A DNA stretch of 64,000 nt from Marmoricola sp. Leaf446 (GTDB lineage Bacteria > Actinomycetota > Actinomycetes > Propionibacteriales > Nocardioidaceae): contig NZ_LMRF01000001.1 of assembly GCF_001424755.1 (NCBI RefSeq), positions 269,294 through 333,293 on the forward strand. The letters are read 5' to 3'. This document shows positions 44,958-52,784 of this stretch, one piece after another (positions within the stretch are counted from its first letter, which is position 1; each line of letters starts with the position of its first letter). Below the pieces are notes generated by a model. The model was given only the letters and a program-made list of their open reading frames with translations. It had not been told where the DNA came from and made no database searches. The translations under genes were made by a program, and so were the position numbers.

Positions 44958-44985
44958 CTGATTCCCCGGACGTCCGGGGAATCAG
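44958..44985. terminator. Perfect 28-bp palindrome downstream of the helicase gene
   Basis: CTGATTCCCCGGAC and its exact complement meet with no loop bases. It lies 18 bases beyond the helicase stop on the minus strand and probably terminates that operon. Confidence 0.65.
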
Positions 44986-45003
44986 GAGCCGGGCACGACC
45001 CCC

Positions 45004-47853
45004 TCAGGCCCACACCCGCCGCACGACGCAGGTGACGGCGAAGGGGTCCTCGCCGCGGTGGGTGGCGAGCACGCCGGCGCCCTCGGGGGAGTGGGCGTAC
45101 ACCGCCGGCACGGTGGTGCCGTCGCCGCCGGCCCAGTGGTGCCAGGCGGCGGCGAAGGCGTCGGCCGAGGAGCGCTGGGCGGCCAGGGCCGAGGGCACGG
45201 TGTGCCAGACCTCGCCGTCGGGCTGCTGGCGCCCGCGCGAGCGCAGCCCGCGCTTGAGGCCCTCGATGCCCACGGGGGCCGAGGTGACCCGGCGGGGGAC
45301 GACGTAGCGCGGGGAGGCCATCGGGGAGACGACCTCCTCGAACGCCGTGGCGAAGCGGGCGGAGACGTCCTCGTCGACGTCCGCGAGGCCGTAGGAGGTG
45401 GTGCCGTCCGGGGCGACCTGCACCCGCAGCGCGTCCGAGCCGACCGGGGACAGGCCGGCGCGCCGGAGGCCGTCGGCCACGGCGGCGGCCGCGTGGCCGA
45501 GACCGACGCGGTGCTCCGAGGCGCCCTGCAGCGTGGCCCGGCCGAGCAGCGCGACCGCCGCCACGGCCGCGGCGCCCAGGAGCAGCACCCCGAGCACGAC
45601 GACCGCCGCGAGCGGGAGACCGAGCACGGCCAGCAGCACGACCAGGACGACGGCGACGACCGGCGGGACGACCGCCAGCCGGGCCCCTGGGCGCTGCCGC
45701 GCCTGCTCGGTCCACGAGGTCAGGCCGGTGGTGCCGGTGCGGGGCTCGTCGGCGGGGGCGGCGCCGGTGCCGGTGCGGCGGACGCGCACGACGTGGCCCA
45801 CCGCGTCGGCCACCTCGCCGCGCGAGCGCCACTGCGACCGGATCGTGTCGCGGTCCTCGGCGCGCACCAGCATCCGCGCGTCGACGGCGTCGTGCGCGTC
45901 GGCCGGCGGCGGGTGGAACTCGCTGAAGGCGGAGTCGACGCCGGCGACGCCGTCCACCACCTCGCCCTGCTCGTCGACGGTGAAGTAGCCGCGGTGCTTG
46001 CGCGAGAACCGGTCCCAGTCGCCGGCACCCGCGACGTGGCCGTCGTAGGTGCACACCACCGACCACACCAGCGCGACCTTGTCGGGGTGGTCGGGGTCGG
46101 TGCGCAGCGCGCGGCCCCGCGTCTGCACCACGGCGGTGGGCGTGGTCGCGGTGGTGAGGTCGACGAGCGCGGTGACGCACGGTGCGTCCCAGCCCTCGCC
46201 GAGCAGGCCGCGGGTGCCGATCAGGCACTGCGTGCCGCCCTCGGCGAACCACCGGGTCAGGTGGCCGACCCAGGCCCCGCTGGTCCAGCGGCCGGTCAGC
46301 ACCGCGACGCCGTCGGCGTCCTCGATGCGCAGGCCGCCGGCGAGCATCGGGTGGGTACGCCGGAGCCAGTCGACCAGCGCGGCCAGGGTGCTGTGCGACG
46401 CCGCGACCGTGCGGCCGGTCACCAGCACCGGCCGCAGCGCCGCGGCGTCGCGATGACGCAGCAGCGAGGCCAGCACGCCCAGCGCCGAGCCGGCGGGCTC
46501 GGGGGTCGCCAGGCCCTCGTCGGTGGGGCCGTCGGAGAGCCGACGCCGGGTGGTCGCGGTGGCGCGCTCGTGGTCGCACAGCACCAGCACGCGGGTGCGG
46601 TCGCCGAGGTTGCGGGCCTCGGCGGCGGCGATGCCGGCCACGGCCGCCTCCTTGGCGCGGGAGCGGGCGGTGACCCGGTCGACGGTGCCCCGTCCGGTGC
46701 GTACGCCGCGGCGGGTCCAGGTGTAGCCGATGGCCGGCAGCGTGCGGCGCACGGTCTCGAGGACGTCGCGGTCGCCCGCCCCCTCGGCCCCCTCGAGCTC
46801 GGCGCGGGGCTGGATGCAGCCGCGCAGCCAGTCGTCGACCAGCACCCGCCAGTCCTCGGCGCCCGGGTCCTCACGGTGCCGCTCGAGCAGGACCGCGCCC
46901 GGCGGCAGCGCGAGCAGCCCGGCGTGGGCGAGGCGGAGCACCGCGTCGGCGAGGTCGGGCTCGCGGGCCGACCGCTCGGCCCACGTGGTGGCGGGTCCGT
47001 CGGCCCCGGCCTCGGAGTCGCCCGGCAGCCGCTGCTGCAGCCAGGTCGGGAACGGCGTGGAGCCGAAGCCGGGCGCGAACAGGTCGCTGGTCAGCTCCGC
47101 GAACCGCGTGGACTGCTCGGCCAGCCAGGCGGACTCCTCGGGCGTCGGCTCGACCAGCCAGGCCAGCTCGGCGTACGGCGCGAGGGTGCCGGCCGCGACG
47201 AGCGCCGGGATCGAGGCCTCGTAGAGCACCGGCCCGAACAGCTCGGCCGTGAGGTCGACCTGGGCGCGGGTCATGGCACCGGGAGGCGTGGCGGTGAGGC
47301 CGAGCACGACGGCCTCGGGGAGCTGGTCGAGCACCTCGCGCAGCAGCTCGCCCCAGACCTCGAGCAGGTGGTGGCACTCGTCGAGCACGACCAGCAGCGG
47401 GCCGGCCTCGCGCATCGTCTCGACCAGCTCGCGGCCGTGGGGGTGCAGCCGGTCGAGGTGGCTCGGGGCGGCGGCGTCCTCGTCGTCGTCGGAGGTCGCC
47501 CCGGCCTCGCGGTCGGCGTCGTCGAAGACGGCCAGCGACTGGTAGGTCAGCGAGGTGAAGCTGCTGCGCAGGTCGCGCCGGTTGCCGGCGGGCGGTCCGT
47601 CGTAGGACTCCCAGGTGTGGGCCCACTGCGCCGTGATCGCGGTGTTGGGCGAGAGCACCAGGGTGCGCAGCCCCAGCAGCCGGGCGACCTCGGTGCCGAC
47701 CAGCGTCTTGCCGGCGCCGGGGGGCATGGTGACCCACCAGCGTCGGCTGCCGGCCTCGGAGGCGCGGCGTACGGCCTCGAGGGCCTCGTGCTGGTGCGGG
47801 CGGAGCGGGACGGGCGAGCTGAGTCCGTCGTACGACGGGACGGGGGGTAGCAG
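45004..47853 (-). CDS. SF2 DEAH/ResIII-type helicase with two predicted membrane segments
   Basis: The helicase core shows a Q-like motif (LRPHQHEAL), Walker A PPGAGKT (44-50), LDECHH (158-162), GLTATPP, GEGWDAP and motif VI QTRGRALR, like SSL2/UvrB-type enzymes. About residues 728-771 are two hydrophobic stretches (VVAVVLVVLLAVLGLPLAAV, then VLGVLLLGAAAVAAVALL) that read as a membrane hairpin. A soluble domain of about 175 residues follows. The first ATG (47727) is at the Walker A motif and too late. Upstream in frame there is no ATG, GTG or TTG before the yajQ stop, but CTG at 47853 has GAAGGAG five bases before it. I therefore place the start there, giving 949 residues. It lies 42 bases after yajQ on the same strand. 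Confidence 0.8.
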   Translation of the reverse strand: MLPPVPSYDGLSSPVPLRPHQHEALEAVRRASEAGSRRWWVTMPPGAGKTLVGTEVARLLGLRTLVLSPNTAITAQWAHTWESYDGPPAGNRRDLRSSFTSLTYQSLAVFDDADREAGATSDDDEDAAAPSHLDRLHPHGRELVETMREAGPLLVVLDECHHLLEVWGELLREVLDQLPEAVVLGLTATPPGAMTRAQVDLTAELFGPVLYEASIPALVAAGTLAPYAELAWLVEPTPEESAWLAEQSTRFAELTSDLFAPGFGSTPFPTWLQQRLPGDSEAGADGPATTWAERSAREPDLADAVLRLAHAGLLALPPGAVLLERHREDPGAEDWRVLVDDWLRGCIQPRAELEGAEGAGDRDVLETVRRTLPAIGYTWTRRGVRTGRGTVDRVTARSRAKEAAVAGIAAAEARNLGDRTRVLVLCDHERATATTRRRLSDGPTDEGLATPEPAGSALGVLASLLRHRDAAALRPVLVTGRTVAASHSTLAALVDWLRRTHPMLAGGLRIEDADGVAVLTGRWTSGAWVGHLTRWFAEGGTQCLIGTRGLLGEGWDAPCVTALVDLTTATTPTAVVQTRGRALRTDPDHPDKVALVWSVVCTYDGHVAGAGDWDRFSRKHRGYFTVDEQGEVVDGVAGVDSAFSEFHPPPADAHDAVDARMLVRAEDRDTIRSQWRSRGEVADAVGHVVRVRRTGTGAAPADEPRTGTTGLTSWTEQARQRPGARLAVVPPVVAVVLVVLLAVLGLPLAAVVVLGVLLLGAAAVAAVALLGRATLQGASEHRVGLGHAAAAVADGLRRAGLSPVGSDALRVQVAPDGTTSYGLADVDEDVSARFATAFEEVVSPMASPRYVVPRRVTSAPVGIEGLKRGLRSRGRQQPDGEVWHTVPSALAAQRSSADAFAAAWHHWAGGDGTTVPAVYAHSPEGAGVLATHRGEDPFAVTCVVRRVWA

Positions 47854-47895
47854 TGGAGCTCCTTCGACGGGCCGGCGCGCGGCCGGGGGAGTCGG

Positions 47896-48387
47896 CTAGC
47901 GGTAGTTGGTGAACTGCACCGGGAAGTCGTAGTCCTGCGACTTCACCAGCTGCTGGACCGCCTGGAGGTCGTCGCGCTTCTTGCTGCTGACGCGCAGCTC
48001 GTCGCCCTGCACCTGCACCTTGACGCCCTTGGGTCCCTCGTCGCGGATCAGCTTGCCGACCTTCTTGGCGTCCTCGGAGGTGATCCCCTCCTTGAGGGCC
48101 ACCGAGATCTTGGACTCGCGGCCGGACTGGCGGGGCTCCTCGGCGTCGAGGATCTTCAGCGACTGCTGACGCTTGACGAGCTTGTCGCGGAAGACGTCGA
48201 GGACCGCGGACGCGCGGTCGTCGGCGTTGGCCGAGATCTCCACGCCGTTGTCGCCGGCGCGCTTGATCGTGGCGCCGGTGCCCTTGAAGTCGAAACGCTG
48301 CGAGATCTCGCGCTCCGCCTGGTTGATCGCGTTGTCGATCTCCTGCTGGTCGAGCTTGCTGACGATGTCGAACGACGAGTCGGCCAT
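47896..48387 (-). CDS. yajQ: YajQ-family nucleotide-binding protein
   Basis: This 163-residue protein matches the YajQ family from start (MADSSFDIVSKLDQQEIDNAINQAEREISQRFDFKG) to end (LVKSQDYDFPVQFTNYR). The fold is two ferredoxin-like domains; members bind cyclic di-GMP in Xanthomonas and nucleotides or tRNA in E. coli. The role in actinobacteria is not established. AGGAGGACC lies before the ATG. It precedes the helicase gene, in the same reading frame and only 42 bases away, so the two are probably cotranscribed. Confidence 0.95.
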   Translation of the reverse strand: MADSSFDIVSKLDQQEIDNAINQAEREISQRFDFKGTGATIKRAGDNGVEISANADDRASAVLDVFRDKLVKRQQSLKILDAEEPRQSGRESKISVALKEGITSEDAKKVGKLIRDEGPKGVKVQVQGDELRVSSKKRDDLQAVQQLVKSQDYDFPVQFTNYR

Positions 48388-48435
48388 GTCCGGGTGGTCC
48401 TCCTGGGCGATTTAAGTTCTGGGTCGAGGCTGCGC

Positions 48436-48441
48436 TATCGT
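48436..48441 (+). promoter_or_regulatory. Probable -10 box of the tRNA-Tyr promoter
   Basis: TATCGT, with TTAAGT (48412-48417) 18 bases upstream as a possible -35. Transcription would begin about 30 bases before the tRNA. It is divergent from yajQ. Confidence 0.5.
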
Positions 48442-48480
48442 CTCTTCCGCTGCGGGCCACCCTACGTGGTCCAGAAGCCT

Positions 48481-48566
48481 GGCAGGTTGTCCGAGCGGCC
48501 AATGGAAACGGACTGTAAATCCGTCGACTTATGTCTACGCAGGTTCGAATCCTGCACCTGCCACCA
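48481..48566 (+). tRNA. tRNA-Tyr (anticodon GTA)
   Basis: The acceptor stem GGCAGGT pairs with ACCTGCC, followed by discriminator A and an encoded CCA. The anticodon GTA is at 48515-48517 in a GGACTGTAAATCC arm. The long variable arm (GACTTATGTCTACG region) marks a class II tRNA, as expected for bacterial tRNA-Tyr. The T arm GCAGGTTCGAATCCTGC is regular. Confidence 0.97.
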
Positions 48567-48579
48567 GCACCGAACGCGA

Positions 48580-48606
48580 AGCCCGCAGGTCTCTGACCTG
48601 CGGGCT
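48580..48606 (+). terminator. Hairpin terminator of tRNA-Tyr
   Basis: A 12-base stem (AGCCCGCAGGTC with GACCTGCGGGCT) and a three-base loop begin 14 bases after the CCA end. There is no T run, common for terminators in GC-rich actinobacteria. The remaining gap to 48806 contains a small CATGCC/GGCATG hairpin (48611-48624) and nothing else I can identify. Confidence 0.8.
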
Positions 48607-48805
48607 CGTGCATGCCCCGGCATGGTGAGGCCCGTGTCGAGGTGTCTCACCCCGAGACAGCACCTGAGACCGCTGGTGCCCGACCGGTCTCGCGCAGCAC
48701 GCGTCGGAGCCCGTGGGACCGGTGTCACCGACGCGCGCCGAGGAGCCACAGCGCCGGGCACAGCCTGGCAGGGGTTCCGGGGCCTCGCTCGCGAGCGGCG
48801 GGTCC

Positions 48806-49309
48806 TCACCCCACGGCCAGCCGCTCGCGGGCGCGCTCGCCTCGACGGGCCACCGGCACGGTGCCTGCCAGCGAGGCGAGGCCGAAGGTGGACGGGCCGG
48901 CGTAGATCGACTCGAGACCGCCGGCGGGGACCGCGTAGGTCTCGTGCCAGATGGTGACCGCCCGCGGCGCCGAGGCGGCGTACCCGTGGAAGGCCTTCCA
49001 GGCCGGGCGGTGCTCGAGCCCCGGGGCGGCGGCGTAGCGGTAGAGCTGCTCGGTGCTCCGCCAGTACTGCAGGACCGTGGGGTGGCCGCCGTCGAGCAGG
49101 GTCCGCGCCCCGAGGTACCCGAGGTCCTCGGCTTCGCCGCACGCGGCCTGCTCGCGGTTGCGCTCGAGCTCGGCGATCATCCGCGGCATCGCGGCCAGGA
49201 CCCGACCGACGACGCCGAGCCGCCACGGCTGGTGGAGGCGTACACCGATCAGGAACAGGACGAGGTCGCCGTCGTAGGCGTGGGTGACGCGGGGTGCGGG
49301 TGCGGGCAT
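48806..49309 (-). CDS. DUF4188-family protein
   Basis: This 167-residue protein resembles DUF4188 (monooxygenase-like, dimeric alpha-beta barrel) proteins: FLIGVRLHQPWRLGVVGRVLAAMPRMIAEL, then LQYWRSTEQLYRYA and FHGYAASAPRAVTIWHETYAV. No metal or cofactor site is evident, so an enzymatic role is only suggested by the fold. It is transcribed divergently from a merR gene across an 80-base gap with two similar operators, so it is the likely target of that regulator. Confidence 0.85.
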   Translation of the reverse strand: MPAPAPRVTHAYDGDLVLFLIGVRLHQPWRLGVVGRVLAAMPRMIAELERNREQAACGEAEDLGYLGARTLLDGGHPTVLQYWRSTEQLYRYAAAPGLEHRPAWKAFHGYAASAPRAVTIWHETYAVPAGGLESIYAGPSTFGLASLAGTVPVARRGERARERLAVG

Positions 49310-49324
49310 CGTGGGGCTCCGGTT

Positions 49325-49341
49325 GGATAGTGTCGCTATCT
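49325..49341. promoter_or_regulatory. MerR-type operator, site 1
   Basis: GGATAG and CTATCT flank TGTCG. The same motif in the opposite orientation is at 49356-49372, giving the shared pattern GGATAGTG-N3-CTAYC. The arms lie in the DUF4188/merR divergent promoter region. Confidence 0.6.
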
Positions 49342-49355
49342 GGAACTCCCACGAT

Positions 49356-49372
49356 GGGTAGTCGCACTATCC
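49356..49372. promoter_or_regulatory. MerR-type operator, site 2
   Basis: GGGTAGTCGCACTATCC is an inverted copy of site 1 with three differences. The centres of the two sites are about 31 bases, or three helical turns, apart. Confidence 0.6.
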
Positions 49373-49389
49373 GATGTCAAGGAGGACGC

Positions 49390-49998
49390 GTGCGCATCTC
49401 CGAGCTGGCCGAGGCGTCGGGCGTCAGCCTGCCGACGCTGAAGTACTACCTGCGCGAGGGCCTGCTGATGCCTGGGGCGGCCACGGCGCGCACCCGGGCG
49501 GAGTACGACGGGACCCACCTGGAGCGGCTGCGCCTGGTCCGGGCGCTGGTCGAGTCGGGCGGGCTGGGCATCGCCGCCGTGCGAGCCGTGATCGCAGCGC
49601 TCGACGACCCTCCGGCGTCGCCGCACGAGCTCCTGGGTGTCGCCCACCACGCGCTGCCGCTGCCGGTGGAGCCCATCGCTCGCAGCGAGGAGGTGGTCGG
49701 CTGGATGCACGACCTCGGCTGGGAGTCGTGCCTGCGCAGCCCGCTGCTCGGGGCGCTCACCCGCGCCGTCGCCGACGTCCGGGCCGCCGGTGTGCCGCTG
49801 CCCGACACCGCGGTCCGGGCGTACGCCGAGGCGGCGCTGCGGCTCGCGGCGGTCGACGTCGCCATCGCGGCCCGCGCCACCTCGCCCGCGGCCGCGCTGC
49901 ACACCGTCGTGGTCGGCACGGTGATGATCGACCCGCTGATCGCGATCCTGCGACGGCTCGCCCAGGAGGTCGAGAGCACCCGGGTGCTGGGCGCATGA
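49390..49998 (+). CDS. MerR-family transcriptional regulator
   Basis: This 202-residue protein starts with a MerR winged helix (RISELAEASGVSLPTLKYYLREGLLMPGA, then RAEYDGTHLERLRLVRALVES). The effector region after residue 75 is helical and has no cysteine pair typical of metal sensors, so a small organic ligand is more likely. The GTG at 49390 is preferred because AAGGAGG lies five bases upstream; an in-frame upstream extension lacks support. It is divergent from DUF4188 and probably controls both genes. Confidence 0.88.
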   Translation: MRISELAEASGVSLPTLKYYLREGLLMPGAATARTRAEYDGTHLERLRLVRALVESGGLGIAAVRAVIAALDDPPASPHELLGVAHHALPLPVEPIARSEEVVGWMHDLGWESCLRSPLLGALTRAVADVRAAGVPLPDTAVRAYAEAALRLAAVDVAIAARATSPAAALHTVVVGTVMIDPLIAILRRLAQEVESTRVLGA

Positions 49999-50014
49999 GG
50001 AGCGCGGCCCCGGC

Positions 50015-50659
50015 TCAGTCACGCCAGAACAGGTGGTGCACGACGCCGCCGCTGCCGGGGACGACGTCGCGGTGGTAGCGGTCGAGCAGCTCCTCCGGCG
50101 AGGTCCACAGCCGCGATCCCGCGCCGAGCTCGACCGGCGCGACCGCCACGTGCAGGGTGTCGACGAGGCCCGCGTCGAGGAACTGGCGGATGCTCTCGGC
50201 ACCGCCGCCCAGGCGTACGTCGCGCCCGTCGGCCGCCTCGAGCGCGTGCTCGAGCACGTCCGCCGGCTCGCCACCGACGAAGTGGAACGTCGTGTCGCCC
50301 AGCGTGAAGGACGGCCGCGGGTGGTGGGTCATCACGAAGACCGGGGTGTGGAACGGCGGGTCGTCGCCCCACCAGCCCTGCCAGTCGTGGTCGGTCCAGG
50401 GGCCGCGCTGCGGGCCGAACTTGTTGCGACCCATGATCTCGGCGCCGACGTTGCGGTGGAAGTCGCGCACGAGGTAGTCCTCCAGGCCGCGGCTCCCGCC
50501 CGGGTCGGTGCGGTTGGGCCAGCTCGCCGTCGCCCCGGCCCAGGACATCAGCGCCATCGGGTCGGCGTGCCCGAACGGTCGCTCCAGGCTCTGGCCCTCG
50601 CCCGCGGCGTACCCGTCGCTCGACACCCCGACGTTGTGCACCCGCACCAGCTGCGTCAT
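50015..50659 (-). CDS. Dihydrofolate reductase/RibD C-terminal-like reductase
   Basis: This 214-residue protein has the DHFR-like fold of the RibD_C family: VGVSSDGYAAGEGQ at the start, EIMGRNKFG, TPVFVMTHHPRP and the NADPH-binding loop DVRLGGGAESIRQFL. The family reduces pyrimidine or other heterocyclic substrates, but stand-alone members mostly have no known substrate. The ATG has TACGGT six bases upstream. A second, distant relative (50721) is encoded divergently next door. Confidence 0.85.
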   Translation of the reverse strand: MTQLVRVHNVGVSSDGYAAGEGQSLERPFGHADPMALMSWAGATASWPNRTDPGGSRGLEDYLVRDFHRNVGAEIMGRNKFGPQRGPWTDHDWQGWWGDDPPFHTPVFVMTHHPRPSFTLGDTTFHFVGGEPADVLEHALEAADGRDVRLGGGAESIRQFLDAGLVDTLHVAVAPVELGAGSRLWTSPEELLDRYHRDVVPGSGGVVHHLFWRD

Positions 50660-50665
50660 CGGAGC

Positions 50666-50671
50666 ACCGTA
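50666..50671 (-). promoter_or_regulatory. -10 box of a leaderless promoter
   Basis: Minus-strand TACGGT with a six-base gap to the ATG at 50659. Confidence 0.55.
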
Positions 50672-50720
50672 GTCCTCCGACGGGGTTCCCGACCCGGCGT
50701 GGAGCGGCCATGCTGACCGG

Positions 50721-51272
50721 GTGCGCCCGCTCCGCTACTCGCTCAACGTCAGCCTCGACGGCTGCGTCGACCACGCGGCCTTCGGTGGGACCGAGGCGGT
50801 GCAGGCCGTGCTGCACCGGCACGCCACCGACAACCTGGCCCGCGTCGACGGACTGCTCTTCGGTCGGGTGACCTACCAGCTGATGGAGGCCGGATTCCGG
50901 GCCGAGGCCGAGTCGGGCACGTCGACCGACCCGTTCGTGGCGGGCATCCACGCGGCACGCAAGCACGTCGTCTCCCGCACCCTGGAGCACGTCGACTGGA
51001 ACGCCGAGCTGGTGCGCGGCGACCTCGCCGAGGGAGTCGCCCGGCTCAAGCAGCAGCCGGGCCGCGGCCTGCTCGTGGGTGGCGTGGAGGTCCCGCTCGT
51101 CCTGGCCGGCGCGGGACTGGTCGACGAGTACGAGCTGGTCGTCCACCCGGTGGTGGTCGGCCGCGGCCCCACCCTGCTCGCCGGGCTGCCCGCCGCCCTC
51201 GACCTGCGACTGGTCGGGACCGAGGACCTCGGCGAGGGCGTCGTGGCGCACCGCTACGAGCCCCGCCGCTGA
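50721..51272 (+). CDS. Dihydrofolate reductase-like protein
   Basis: This 183-residue protein belongs to the same DHFR/RibD_C fold as its neighbour: YSLNVSLDGCVDH at the start, LLFGRVTYQLME, KHVVSRTLEHVDWNAELV, and GRGLLVGGVEVPLVLAGAGLVDEYELVVHPVVVG. The substrate is unknown. The GTG start has CATGCT six bases before it, a weak leaderless box. Its stop is ten bases from the convergent VOC gene. Confidence 0.85.
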   Translation: MRPLRYSLNVSLDGCVDHAAFGGTEAVQAVLHRHATDNLARVDGLLFGRVTYQLMEAGFRAEAESGTSTDPFVAGIHAARKHVVSRTLEHVDWNAELVRGDLAEGVARLKQQPGRGLLVGGVEVPLVLAGAGLVDEYELVVHPVVVGRGPTLLAGLPAALDLRLVGTEDLGEGVVAHRYEPRR

Positions 51273-51281
51273 GCCACGGCC

Positions 51282-51662
51282 TCAGTCGAGGCAGAACTCG
51301 TTGCCCTCGACGTCCTGCATCACCAGGCACGACTCGTTCTCCTCGTCGGCGGGCATCAGCCGCACCTGCGTCGCGCCGATCGCCTCCAGCCGGGCGGCCT
51401 CGGCGCGGAGCGCGGCCAGGCGTTCGTCGCCGACCAGCCCGGGGCCGACGCGCACGTCGAGGTGCAGGCGGTTCTTGACCGTCTTGCCCTCGGGCACGCG
51501 CTGGAAGTAGAGCCGCGGGCCGACGCCGGCCGGGTCCGAGCAGGCCGCCCAGTGCGGCTCGGCGTCCGGCGCCTCGTCGTACGCCAGGACCTGGGCCCAG
51601 AAGTGCGCCACCCGCCCGGGATCCGCGCAGTCGAAGGTGACCTGGACCTGCTTGACCGTCAT
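51282..51662 (-). CDS. VOC-family (glyoxalase-like) protein
   Basis: This 126-residue protein has one complete glyoxalase-like unit: VQVTFDCADPGRVAHFWAQVLAY, LYFQRVPEGKTVKNRLHLDVRV and VMQDVEGNEFCLD, where the final Glu is the usual metal-site position. The group lacks an established substrate in actinobacteria. The ATG follows a TAGGGT box by six bases. Confidence 0.85.
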   Translation of the reverse strand: MTVKQVQVTFDCADPGRVAHFWAQVLAYDEAPDAEPHWAACSDPAGVGPRLYFQRVPEGKTVKNRLHLDVRVGPGLVGDERLAALRAEAARLEAIGATQVRLMPADEENESCLVMQDVEGNEFCLD

Positions 51663-51668
51663 CGGGCC

Positions 51669-51674
51669 ACCCTA
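51669..51674 (-). promoter_or_regulatory. -10 box of a leaderless promoter
   Basis: Minus-strand TAGGGT with a six-base gap to the ATG at 51662. It lies just beyond the stop of the upstream methyltransferase gene (51672), partly overlapping it. Confidence 0.55.
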
Positions 51675-52304
51675 GGAGCGCGCGGTCGCCGTGCCCAGGT
51701 AGCCGAACGTCCAGGGCGTCCGCGGACCCGGGAGGTACGCCGCCCGCACCGGACCGGGCTCCAGGCCGGACGCCGCGACCAGCGCCGGCACGTCACGGCT
51801 CAGGTGGCAGCCGCCGGCCACGCGTCGCTGCAGCGGGTCGAGCCGCCGCTGCCACCGGGCGACGCCCGGGGTGGGAGCGAGGCCGTGCTCGAGGAAGGCC
51901 AGGGTGCCGCCGGGCCGCAGCACGCGGCGTACCTCCCGGAGCGCGAGCGCCGGGTCCGGGATGGTGCACAGCGTGAACGTGCACAGCACGTGGTCGTAGG
52001 AGGCGTCGGCGGCGTCGAGCCGCTGCCCGTCGAGACCGACCCGCCGCACCGGCAGGTCGTGACGGGCCCGCCGTCGCTGCGAGAGCGCCCAGCCCCGGTC
52101 GGCCGGCTCGACCGCGTCCAGCCGGGTGACCGCCGCGGGCAGGTGGCGCAGGTTGAGCCCGCCGCCGAAGCCGAGCTCGAGCACCGTCCCGGCGAGCCCG
52201 GCGCACGCCTCGGCGCGCAGCTCGCCCAGCTCACGGCCCTTCAGCGCCCGGTCCACCAGCCCGGGGACGACGCGCTCCTCCCACCAGCCCATGCGGTCCA
52301 TCAT
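51672..52304 (-). CDS. Class I SAM-dependent methyltransferase
   Basis: This 210-residue protein has the methyltransferase-11 pattern: VLELGFGGGLNLRHLP (SAM motif I), AVEPADRGW, SYDHVLCTFTLCTIPDP and VLRPGGTLAFLEHG. It resembles METTL7-type enzymes in the stretch from LCTIPD to LEHG. The substrate is unknown. The start is placed at the first of two adjacent ATGs (52304), which gives MMDRMGWWEERVVPGLVD; the longer open frame upstream is Arg/Pro-rich and unlikely. Confidence 0.82.
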   Translation of the reverse strand: MMDRMGWWEERVVPGLVDRALKGRELGELRAEACAGLAGTVLELGFGGGLNLRHLPAAVTRLDAVEPADRGWALSQRRRARHDLPVRRVGLDGQRLDAADASYDHVLCTFTLCTIPDPALALREVRRVLRPGGTLAFLEHGLAPTPGVARWQRRLDPLQRRVAGGCHLSRDVPALVAASGLEPGPVRAAYLPGPRTPWTFGYLGTATARS

Positions 52305-52407
52305 GCGCCCGCGGGCTCGCGTCGCGGCCGGACGGCCACGTCCACGAGCTGGGGTGGGACGAGCCGTGGGTCTTCCGGCGCCGGCCGTGCTGGGACACCC
52401 TGCTCCC

Positions 52408-52770
52408 ATGGCGTACGACGTGGAGCTGGCCGACCGGATCCGGGACGTGCTCGAGACGACCGACGACCTCGACGTGCCGTCCGAGGTGGTCGAGAAGCAG
52501 ATGTTCGGCGGGCTGGGGTTCCTCGTCGGCGGTCACATGGCGGTGGCGGCCGGGTCGCGCGGCGATCTGATGGTGCGCGTGGACCCCGACCGGGCGCCCG
52601 AGCTGCTGGCGCTGGCCCACGTCGAGCCCATGGTGATGAGCGGTCGTCCGGCCGAGGGGTGGCTGCGGGTGGCGGCCGAGGGTTGCCTCGAGGTCGACGA
52701 CCTGCGCCGGTGGGTCGAGGTCGGCCTGGAGCGGGTCCGGCAGCTGCCTCCGAAGCCCGGGAAGGGGTAG
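52408..52770 (+). CDS. TfoX/Sxy N-terminal domain protein
   Basis: This 120-residue protein matches the TfoX N-terminal domain: EKQMFGGLGFLVGGHMAVAA, LMVRVDPDRAPELLAL and EGWLRVAAEG. The first 22 residues form a helix. In Haemophilus and E. coli the family is tied to competence, but short actinobacterial versions have no known role. The ATG is chosen because it gives the family start; CACCCT six bases upstream is a weak leaderless box. Confidence 0.82.
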   Translation: MAYDVELADRIRDVLETTDDLDVPSEVVEKQMFGGLGFLVGGHMAVAAGSRGDLMVRVDPDRAPELLALAHVEPMVMSGRPAEGWLRVAAEGCLEVDDLRRWVEVGLERVRQLPPKPGKG

Positions 52771-52784
52771 GGCGGCCCCCGCCC

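Noticed and set aside
45004-48387. yajQ and the helicase as one gene joined by stop readthrough
   Set aside because: They are in the same frame, separated by one TAG and 42 bases, but both have complete, independent family architectures, and a ribosome-binding site precedes the CTG. Separate genes are simpler.
48462-49367. 301-codon minus-strand frame covering tRNA-Tyr and DUF4188
   Set aside because: It runs antisense across a tRNA gene and out of frame with DUF4188, which has clear family motifs.
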